This document shows, in pieces, positions 1 through 5,725 of a stretch of 5,725 nt of DNA. A model generated the notes under the pieces. It was not told the origin of the DNA, searched no databases, and was given only the letters and a program-made list of their open reading frames with translations. The translations under genes were made by a program, and so were the position numbers. Position 1 is the first letter of the stretch, and every line of letters begins with the position of its first letter. Origin of the DNA: Cyclobacteriaceae bacterium (lineage in GTDB: Bacteria; Bacteroidota; Bacteroidia; Cytophagales; Cyclobacteriaceae); the NCBI GenBank assembly GCA_025455445.1, contig JALOMN010000146.1, positions 1-5,725 on the forward strand, given 5' to 3'.

Positions 1-2124
1 CGAACGTTTACTGAGCAAAATGATTTTGATCGTGCTGAAGAAACTTTCCGATTTCTGGAGAAAGAAAAATTAAATCGTGAAAACAAAAAAAAACTATACC
101 TCGAGAAAGCATTCTATTATCAAATCAGAAATGATTATGATTATATGGTTCGCAATCTTACCGCTGCGGATACACTATTAGAACGAACCGATCAGAAAGG
201 AAGAATTTATTTTATCATAGGGCAAGTATATCAAAAGCTGGGCTTCAACTCTGAAGCCTTCAATTATTACCGCAAGTGTATTAGCACCACCCCCGATTAT
301 GAAATTGATTTTTACGCGCGATTGAACATGGCACAGGTTGCCCGGCTGGACGATGAAAAAAGCAGCAAAATGCTAAGGAAGCAATTCTTAAAAATGCTTG
401 CCGATGCAAAGAATCAGGAATTCAAAGACAAAATTTATTATGAATTGGGTGAGTTTGAGAAAAAACAAAATAACCTGAATGAGGCAATAGAAAATTATAA
501 ACTTGCCGCACATGCCGGAACTAATAAACGCATACAAGGAAGTGCCTACCTTCAGATAGGACAGATTCAATTTGATTCATTAAAAAAATATAGTCAGGCT
601 AAACTTTATTACGACAGCGCCATTGCTGCTTTGCCCAAAGATTATGAAGGATATGAAGTAATAAAAAAGCGCCAGCAAGTGTTGGGTGATTTCGTTAAAT
701 ATACAGAGGCAATTACCTGGAATGACAGCTTGCTGTATCTTTCAACTTTTGATTCCCTATCTCTGCGCAAAAAACTTGATTCTGTGGTTGCTTCACGGCA
801 AAAACCAGTGGTGGCATCAAAGAAAAAGAAAACAAATAATAACAGTAACACTGGGGTAAGTCGTCAAAGCAGTGGCCTCTTTAATGAAGAATCTACCGGC
901 ACATCCGATTGGTATTTCGGAAATCCTTCGGCTGTTGCGCTGGGTCAATCAGAATTTCAGCGGATATGGGGCACACGACCATTGGAAGATAACTGGCGCA
1001 GATCTAACAAAACGGTAGTAATTGTTGACCAGCCTGTCGCTGCCACATCAACACAGGCTCAGACGAAGGGCAGCCAGCCCGAAACCGAAACCAAAACAGA
1101 AGTCAAAACCGATGAGGTGGGAGAACTGATTTCAAAATTGCCCCGCACTGACGAACAAAAAAAGGCAGCCCTTGCTAAAATTGAAGAGGCCTATTTCATG
1201 CTTGGCGACCTGTATTATTTTCAATTAGAGGAAAAAGACAATGCGCAGAAATCCTATACGAAATTACTAAACCGATTTCCGGAATCAGATTATATACCCG
1301 AAGTACTTTATAAACTATACCTGATTCTGAATGAAAAGGATAAAGTTCTTGCTACCCAATATGCAGATCAGCTGAAAGAAAAATATCCAGCATCAACGTT
1401 TGCGCGCATTTTAATCAATCCGGATTATTTGCGTGAAACAAGTGTGGCAGCTGAAAAACAAAAGCTGATATATAAAGAAGCTTATGCGCTTTATCAAAGC
1501 AATAATCTGCGAGCCGCCAATGAAAAAGTAGCCCTTGCAATGAAAGAAGGCGAAACAAATTTCAGCCCTCAACTTGAGTTACTTAAGATTTTAATTACCG
1601 GCAAAACAGACGATGTTTCCCGCTATCAATATGAGTTGGGTGAGTTTATCAAGAAATATCCTGACTCTTCACTCAATCCTTATGCAGAAGAACTCCTTGC
1701 TGCTTCTAAATCCCTCATCGCGAAACAAGAAAAAGCGAAAGGCATTCAATATAACACCGCACAAACAGGACCACATACATTTATAATTGTATATAACACC
1801 GCAGATCGACTCACCAATATGGTGGCAACCACCCTGGAAAAATATAACGACAACGATTGGCCTTCATTAAAACTCAACACAAGCAATCTTATTTTTAATG
1901 ATGAAAAAACCATTACCCTTGTTGCCGAGTTTACCAACAGAGCCGCTGCCCTCAGTTATTTTGACAAATTCCTCGCCCAGATTGCAACTTCAAAGCCGCT
2001 TTCAAACCATAAATTCTATAGCTTTGTAATTACGAAAGATAATTTTCAGATTTTATACAGAACCAAAGCACTGGATGAGTACCTCACCTTCTTTGATAAA
2101 AACTATCAAAAGCAAAATCAATAG
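1..2124 (+). CDS. sprE: SprE/PorW-family type IX secretion TPR lipoprotein (5' end missing)
   Basis: The frame is open from the first base to a TAG at 2122-2124 (707 codons), so the start and any lipoprotein signal lie upstream; the first internal ATG (145) falls inside a helical repeat and is not a credible start. Window residues about 61-218 hold TPR-like helix pairs, for example around GQVYQKLG, YYELGEFEKK and AYLQIGQIQF. Then come a Lys/Asn-rich linker (about 270-300), a conserved block with WYFGNPSAV (nt 910-936) and EDNWRRSNK (985-1011), a Thr/Glu-rich linker (about 340-375), more TPR-like helices (about 395-570) and a C-terminal domain (about 590-704) ending FDKNYQ. The WYFGNP/EDNWRRSNK block and the C-terminus are what I recognise from SprE (Flavobacterium) and PorW (Porphyromonas). 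Family knowledge: a periplasmic, outer-membrane-anchored lipoprotein needed for type IX secretion and gliding. Full-length relatives are, from memory, about 850-900 residues, so roughly 150 or more are missing. The 3' end overlaps the PBP gene. A generic TPR protein is the main alternative. Confidence 0.85.
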   Translation, partial: RTFTEQNDFDRAEETFRFLEKEKLNRENKKKLYLEKAFYYQIRNDYDYMVRNLTAADTLLERTDQKGRIYFIIGQVYQKLGFNSEAFNYYRKCISTTPDYEIDFYARLNMAQVARLDDEKSSKMLRKQFLKMLADAKNQEFKDKIYYELGEFEKKQNNLNEAIENYKLAAHAGTNKRIQGSAYLQIGQIQFDSLKKYSQAKLYYDSAIAALPKDYEGYEVIKKRQQVLGDFVKYTEAITWNDSLLYLSTFDSLSLRKKLDSVVASRQKPVVASKKKKTNNNSNTGVSRQSSGLFNEESTGTSDWYFGNPSAVALGQSEFQRIWGTRPLEDNWRRSNKTVVIVDQPVAATSTQAQTKGSQPETETKTEVKTDEVGELISKLPRTDEQKKAALAKIEEAYFMLGDLYYFQLEEKDNAQKSYTKLLNRFPESDYIPEVLYKLYLILNEKDKVLATQYADQLKEKYPASTFARILINPDYLRETSVAAEKQKLIYKEAYALYQSNNLRAANEKVALAMKEGETNFSPQLELLKILITGKTDDVSRYQYELGEFIKKYPDSSLNPYAEELLAASKSLIAKQEKAKGIQYNTAQTGPHTFIIVYNTADRLTNMVATTLEKYNDNDWPSLKLNTSNLIFNDEKTITLVAEFTNRAAALSYFDKFLAQIATSKPLSNHKFYSFVITKDNFQILYRTKALDEYLTFFDKNYQKQNQ

Positions 2125-4414
2125 CTTTTTAAAAATTGAGATACCGTGGATCTCAAAAGCAATCAAATATCTCTGGATTGTTTTTATATGCTTTATGCTC
2201 GGTGTTCCACTTTATATTTATACCGTTAGCATTAACCTGTTCGGGTTGTATGGCGAAATGCCAAGTTTGCGCGAAGTGGAAAACCCCGAAAACGATTTGT
2301 CATCTGAAATCATTTCTGCAGATGGTGTTTCGTTAGGCAGATATTTCCGATATAACAGAAGCCAGGTTCATTTTGAAGAACTCTCTGATGATTTGGTCAA
2401 CACATTAATTATCTCTGAAGACCATCGCTTCTATGAACACTCCGGGCTTGATTTCCCTGCTTATTTAAGAGTGGTATTCGGGATTTTAACATTCAATCCG
2501 CAGGGGGGCGGAAGTACCATTACACAGCAGTTGGCCAAGAATCTTTACACTATGAATCCTGACCGCAGCCTGGATGGCACGCTTGGTAAGTTGGGTAAAT
2601 TTCCGAGAAGGATTATTCAAAAAACAAAAGAGTGGATAATCTCAGTAAATCTCGAGCAAAATTTTACTAAGAATGAAATCATTGCGATGTATCTCAACAC
2701 GTGTGATTTCAGCAGCAATGCCTTCGGAATTAAAGTAGCCGCAGAAACGTATTTCAATAAACAACCTGATAGTCTCAACCTTCAGGAATCAGCCGTGCTC
2801 ATAGGCATGTTGCAGGCCCCTACATTTTTTAATCCTAAGCGAAACCCCAACAATTCATTACGAAAACGCAACGAAGTGCTGTATAAAATTTATAAACATG
2901 GTTATAAAATAGACACGCGCGAAAAATATGATTCCATCAAAGCTCTGCCTATCGAATTGACATATAATGTGCAAAATCAGAATGAGGGTCTTGCCACTTA
3001 TTTCCGCACCGTACTTGGAAATTATTTGTTACAGTATACCAAAAACCTGGGCATCGATTTATATAATTCCGGATTAAAGATTTATACCACCATAGACAGT
3101 CGCATTCAGAAATATGCGGAAGAATCTATGACTGAACACATGGGTGTGTATCAGGAACAATTTTTTGCAGAATGGAAAAAGCGGAATCGCAATCCATGGA
3201 TTGGTGACGATGGAAAAGAAATTAAGGACTTTCTGCAAAAGCGGATCAAACAATCAGATGCTTATAAAATCTATGCAGAACGCTATGGTGAAAATTCAGA
3301 CTCATTAAAAATTATGCTCAATCTTAAAAAACCAATGACTGTATTCAGTTGGAAAGGTGAGCTCGATACATTAATGAGCAGCATGGATTCTATCAACTAT
3401 TACAAACGGTTTTTACAAGCCGGCTTTATGGCCATGGATCCATACACCGGCCATATCAAAGCGTGGGTTGGTGGCATCAATCATAAATACTTCAAGTACG
3501 ATCACGTGATGCAGGGTAAACGGCAGGCAGGATCAACCTTTAAACCTTTTGTTTATGGATTGGCCATGGAGAATGGCTATTCACCCTGCCAACCAATGAA
3601 AGACATCTCTCCTCAGTTTGTTATTCCCGGTCAACCAGCCTGGTATCCGCCTAATGCAGACGGAACCAGGGGAAGTGGAAAGACCTACACTATCAGGCAG
3701 GCAATGGCACAATCATTAAACTCCATCACCGCTCAAATGATGCAGGCTTTAAAAGAAGAAAATGTGGTTGAGTTTGCCCATCGGGTGGGTATAGAAAGTC
3801 ATCTCGATGCAGTGCCTTCTTTATGTCTTGGCACCAGCGATGTTTCATTGTATGAGATGGTAGGTGCGTATAGTACTTTCGTGAATGCCGGAATTAGTAC
3901 ACAACCCATTTTCATTACTCGCATTGAAGATAAAAACGGTAATGTAATTGAAGTATTTAATCCTAAAACCCGCGAAGCAATCAGTGATCAGACAGCCTAT
4001 AAAATGATATACATGTTGCGCGGTGGTACAGAAGAAGAAGGTGGTACTTCGTTAGGCTTAAGCCGTGAACTCAGAATTGACAATGAGATTGGTGGAAAAA
4101 CCGGAACAACCAATGACGCTTCAGACGGATGGTACATAGGAATCACGCATGATCTTGTTGCTGGCGCGTGGGTAGGCGGTGATGAAAGAGCTATTCACTT
4201 CCCATCGTGGACATTCGGACAAGGTGGCAAATCAGCACGCCCGATTTGGGATATTTTTATGCGTAAACTTTATGCAGATACCGCTACCGGCATTGTGAAA
4301 GGTCAGTTCAGGCGGCCAGCCAGTGGCCTGGATATTACGCTGGATTGCAGTCGCCATAATTCCTCTGATACAACACGACTTATTGACGAAGAACCTTGGG
4401 ATATCGATAACTAA
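2075..4414 (+). CDS. mrcA: Bifunctional class A penicillin-binding protein (PBP1A type)
   Basis: Complete 779-residue enzyme that polymerises lipid II into glycan strands and cross-links the stem peptides at the outer face of the inner membrane. A basic cytoplasmic N-terminus is followed by one membrane segment (about 33-50). The GT51 glycosyltransferase (about 75-260) has EDHRFYEH with catalytic Glu115, GGGSTITQQLAKN (144-156), QKTKE with the second Glu at 186, and AVLIGMLQAP (240-249). A linker and Bacteroidota-style insert occupy about 335-445. The transpeptidase (about 448-735) has STFK with acylated Ser487, SLN (547-549) and KTGT (675-678). All catalytic residues are present, so it should be active and beta-lactam-binding. 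The ATG at 2075 lies 50 bases inside sprE. The only other usable start that keeps the membrane segment is TTG at 2093, also inside sprE; the next Met (residue 41) would cut the membrane helix. This suggests translational coupling to sprE. The symbol is a family label; ponA or pbp1A would serve equally. Confidence 0.96.
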   Translation: MSTSPSLIKTIKSKINSFLKIEIPWISKAIKYLWIVFICFMLGVPLYIYTVSINLFGLYGEMPSLREVENPENDLSSEIISADGVSLGRYFRYNRSQVHFEELSDDLVNTLIISEDHRFYEHSGLDFPAYLRVVFGILTFNPQGGGSTITQQLAKNLYTMNPDRSLDGTLGKLGKFPRRIIQKTKEWIISVNLEQNFTKNEIIAMYLNTCDFSSNAFGIKVAAETYFNKQPDSLNLQESAVLIGMLQAPTFFNPKRNPNNSLRKRNEVLYKIYKHGYKIDTREKYDSIKALPIELTYNVQNQNEGLATYFRTVLGNYLLQYTKNLGIDLYNSGLKIYTTIDSRIQKYAEESMTEHMGVYQEQFFAEWKKRNRNPWIGDDGKEIKDFLQKRIKQSDAYKIYAERYGENSDSLKIMLNLKKPMTVFSWKGELDTLMSSMDSINYYKRFLQAGFMAMDPYTGHIKAWVGGINHKYFKYDHVMQGKRQAGSTFKPFVYGLAMENGYSPCQPMKDISPQFVIPGQPAWYPPNADGTRGSGKTYTIRQAMAQSLNSITAQMMQALKEENVVEFAHRVGIESHLDAVPSLCLGTSDVSLYEMVGAYSTFVNAGISTQPIFITRIEDKNGNVIEVFNPKTREAISDQTAYKMIYMLRGGTEEEGGTSLGLSRELRIDNEIGGKTGTTNDASDGWYIGITHDLVAGAWVGGDERAIHFPSWTFGQGGKSARPIWDIFMRKLYADTATGIVKGQFRRPASGLDITLDCSRHNSSDTTRLIDEEPWDIDN

Positions 4415-4427
4415 CGGATTAAGTTTT
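4396..4427 (+). promoter_or_regulatory. Weak candidate Bacteroidota promoter for uvrC
   Basis: TAAGTTTT at 4420-4427 matches five of the six fixed positions of the Bacteroidota -7 element TAnnTTTG. A TTG at 4396-4398 lies 21 bases upstream, within the spacing described for the -33 element. Transcription would begin near 4433, about 65 bases before the uvrC start. AT-rich DNA yields such matches by chance, and uvrC could equally be read through from the PBP gene, since no strong terminator separates them. Confidence 0.2.
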
Positions 4428-4452
4428 AATTTCGGATTTGCGATTTTTGATA
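4425..4452 (+). repeat. Degenerate heptamer repeat in the PBP-uvrC gap
   Basis: Four consecutive 7-base units can be laid out with no gaps: TTTAATT, TCGGATT, TGCGATT and TTTGATA, with a shared core resembling T(N)(N)GATT. CGGATT also occurs alone at 4415-4420, directly after the PBP stop codon. The 83-base gap (4415-4497) holds nothing else that is convincing. The units are diverged and the array is short, so chance in AT-rich DNA is possible. Confidence 0.3.
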
Positions 4453-4497
4453 CCGTGATATTAGTTGTAAATCGCTCTTATTAAATCGTGAATTATC

Positions 4498-5433
4498 TTG
4501 TCGGATTCTCTAAAAGATACAATTGCATCTCTGCCCGACTCACCCGGAATTTATCGCTATTATAATCGCGAGGATGTATTGATTTACGTAGGCAAAGCAA
4601 AGAGTCTGAAAAAGAGAGTATCCAGCTATTTTAATAAACAAGCGCAATACAATCGCAAAACTGAGAAACTCGTTTCAGAAATTGTCCGGATTGAATTCAC
4701 CATTACGAATACTGAATTTGATGCATTGCTGCTTGAAAATAATTTTATCAAACAGAACCAGCCTAAGTATAACATCCTGCTTAAGGACGATAAAACATTT
4801 CCATATCTCTGTATTTTAAAGGAGCGCTATCCACGCATTATTTACACACGGAAATACATACCAAAACAAGGCGAATATTTTGGGCCGTTCAGCAGCGTAG
4901 CTTCGATGAAGGCCGTGCTCGAACTGGTGCGTCAGTTATATTCCATCCGCACTTGCAACTTGCTTCTCTCCAAAGAAAATGTGGAACAAAAGAAATTTAA
5001 AGTATGTCTTGAATTCCATATCGGCAACTGCAAAGGTCCATGCGAAGGGTTGCAGGATGAAGTCGAGTATCTCGCAGACATTGCTCAGGCAAGAAATATA
5101 TTAAAAGGTAATTTAAGTCAGGTTGAGGAAGCCTTTAATCAGCGGATGCAGGCTGCCGCACAGGCTATGGAGTTTGAAAAAGCCGCCCTCTATAAACATA
5201 AATTGGATCTTGTTGAGAAATTCCAATCAAAATCTCTGGTTGTGAATCGAAAACTCACCGATATCGATGTCGTGACTATCACCAGCTCAGATACAGCTGC
5301 TTTTGTCAATTATATGCAGGTAAAAGAAGGCGCAATTATTTTTTCAAAAAACCTCCAGATAAAGAAGAAACTGGATGAAGCCGATGAGGATATATTAAGT
5401 TTAGTAGTATACCAACATTACTCTTACTGTTAA
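4498..5433 (+). CDS. uvrC: UvrC excinuclease subunit, N-terminal part (frame broken)
   Basis: UvrC makes the two incisions flanking a lesion after UvrA/UvrB damage recognition. This 311-residue part has the GIY-YIG nuclease (about 14-95) for the 3' cut, with GIY 17-19, YVGKAK 30-35, Arg40 and Glu80 in LLLENN. Four cysteines follow (153, 170, 178, 182; the last three in CLEFHIGNC and GPC), matching the iron-sulfur ligands of E. coli UvrC. A UVR motif for UvrB contact spans about 205-240. The start is TTG: an in-frame TGA at 4489-4491 leaves only ATT, ATC and TTG before the conserved N-terminus, and TTG gives MSDSLKD, fitting the family. The frame ends at TAA 5431-5433 after a short unrelated tail (about YQHYSYC), far short of the roughly 600 residues usual for UvrC; the rest continues in another frame. 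Whether this is a true mutation or an assembly fault cannot be told here. If real, the product would resemble Cho, a UvrC relative carrying only the GIY-YIG half. Confidence 0.93.
   Translation: MSDSLKDTIASLPDSPGIYRYYNREDVLIYVGKAKSLKKRVSSYFNKQAQYNRKTEKLVSEIVRIEFTITNTEFDALLLENNFIKQNQPKYNILLKDDKTFPYLCILKERYPRIIYTRKYIPKQGEYFGPFSSVASMKAVLELVRQLYSIRTCNLLLSKENVEQKKFKVCLEFHIGNCKGPCEGLQDEVEYLADIAQARNILKGNLSQVEEAFNQRMQAAAQAMEFEKAALYKHKLDLVEKFQSKSLVVNRKLTDIDVVTITSSDTAAFVNYMQVKEGAIIFSKNLQIKKKLDEADEDILSLVVYQHYSYC
5408..5433 (+). other. Frame-change zone within uvrC
   Basis: The upstream uvrC frame is open until TAA at 5431-5433. The downstream frame, one base later, is closed by two adjacent TAG codons at 5402-5407 and open from 5408. 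Any join must therefore fall between 5408 and 5433. The simplest join gives LSLVVYNITLTVK, which reads like UvrC on both sides but is shorter than the family norm. Confidence 0.9.
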
Positions 5434-5725
5434 ATCAGAAGAGTTTGAAAATGTAGTGCCCCAGATTGGTGATAAAAGGAAATTGGTAGATCTATCATTA
5501 AAGAATGCGCTCTACCAGAAAAAAGAAGCCGAAATAAATAAAGAGGAAAACAAGACAAAGAAAAATAAAGTACTGCACATCATGCAGCAGGATCTTCGCT
5601 TGTTGAATTATCCCAAAATAATAGAGTGCTTTGATAACTCTAACTTACAGGGCACTTCTCCTGTTGCTTCGATGGTGCGATTTGTTGATGGCAAATCAGA
5701 AAAAAAAGGATATCGACATTTCAAC
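5408..5725 (+). CDS. uvrC: UvrC C-terminal part, out of frame and cut by the window edge
   Basis: This frame runs open for 106 codons to the last base. It encodes the stretch that should follow the N-terminal UvrC part: VPQIGDKRKLVDLSLKNA (where family members have a GDKxxL-type motif before a helical region), a Lys/Glu-rich linker (about 5510-5575), then the start of the RNase H-like endonuclease domain that makes the 5' cut. ECFDNSNLQG contains the first catalytic aspartate (codon 5633-5635, equivalent to E. coli Asp399), followed by the conserved YRHFN at the edge. The remaining catalytic residues and the HhH domain lie outside the window. It has no evident start of its own (GTG 5456, TTG 5486 and ATG 5582 all fall inside conserved sequence), so it is the continuation of the gene at 4498, not a separate gene. 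The intact, conserved wording argues for a recent lesion or a sequence error. Confidence 0.92.

Noticed and set aside
145..147. ATG as the start of the TPR gene
   Set aside because: The same frame is open back to base 1 with helical, repeat-like sequence (around TFRFLEKEK) that fits the protein, so the gene begins outside the window.
388..1937. Short minus-strand open frames at 388-570, 642-851 and 1746-1937
   Set aside because: They lie antisense to well-supported sprE coding sequence and encode hydrophobic or low-complexity translations of its Lys/Asn/Glu codons; no family resemblance or start context supports them.
2136..2336. A 66-codon plus-strand frame with a Cys-rich translation
   Set aside because: It is entirely inside the PBP gene, over the membrane segment and the start of the glycosyltransferase domain, and looks like a frame shadow.
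2503..2508. Run of six G as a phase-variation tract in the PBP gene
   Set aside because: It encodes the glycines of the conserved GGGSTITQQ motif in an intact frame; six G is short for a contingency tract and the codons are required by the motif.
4440..4475. Inverted repeat GCGATTT / AAATCGC as a terminator
   Set aside because: The stem is only 7 base pairs with a 22-base loop, is AT-rich, and has no following T tract, so it is unlikely to stop transcription.
5398..5433. Programmed ribosomal frameshifting to join the two uvrC parts
   Set aside because: No slippery heptamer, upstream Shine-Dalgarno-like stimulator or obvious downstream hairpin is visible, UvrC is not known to use recoding, and the apparent loss of codons is not explained by it.

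Overview
The window reads as an ordinary stretch of a Bacteroidota chromosome. The strongest clue is the first gene, a TPR protein of the SprE/PorW family, known only from the type IX secretion / gliding apparatus of this phylum. The class A penicillin-binding protein and UvrC also have Bacteroidota-style sequences, the DNA is moderately AT-rich, and no clear Shine-Dalgarno sequences precede the starts. The order or genus cannot be fixed from the sequence alone; a Chitinophagales/Sphingobacteriales/Saprospirales-like affiliation is a guess from the wording of the UvrC and PBP sequences.

Layout, all on the + strand: (1) positions 1-2124, the C-terminal ~707 codons of sprE/porW, whose start lies upstream of the window; (2) 2075-4414, a complete bifunctional PBP1A-type peptidoglycan synthase that overlaps the sprE end by 50 bases; (3) an 83-base gap (4415-4497) with a weak promoter candidate and a degenerate 7-base repeat; (4) 4498 to the window end, uvrC, starting at TTG, broken by a frame change between 5408 and 5433 and running off the right edge.

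sprE and the PBP gene look translationally coupled, placing a periplasmic secretion-machine subunit and a cell-wall synthase in one transcription unit. UvrC (nucleotide excision repair) is probably an unrelated passenger or its own unit. No RNA genes, mobile elements, CRISPR arrays or strong terminators were seen, and no gene-free stretch exceeds 300 bases.

The most notable observation is the uvrC break. The two parts together cover UvrC in order, but the join appears to lack roughly a dozen or more codons of the family's usual length, so it looks like a short deletion with a frame change rather than a single-base error. The surviving upstream part resembles the domain content of Cho, the one-nuclease UvrC relative. 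I found no evidence of a previously undescribed system.
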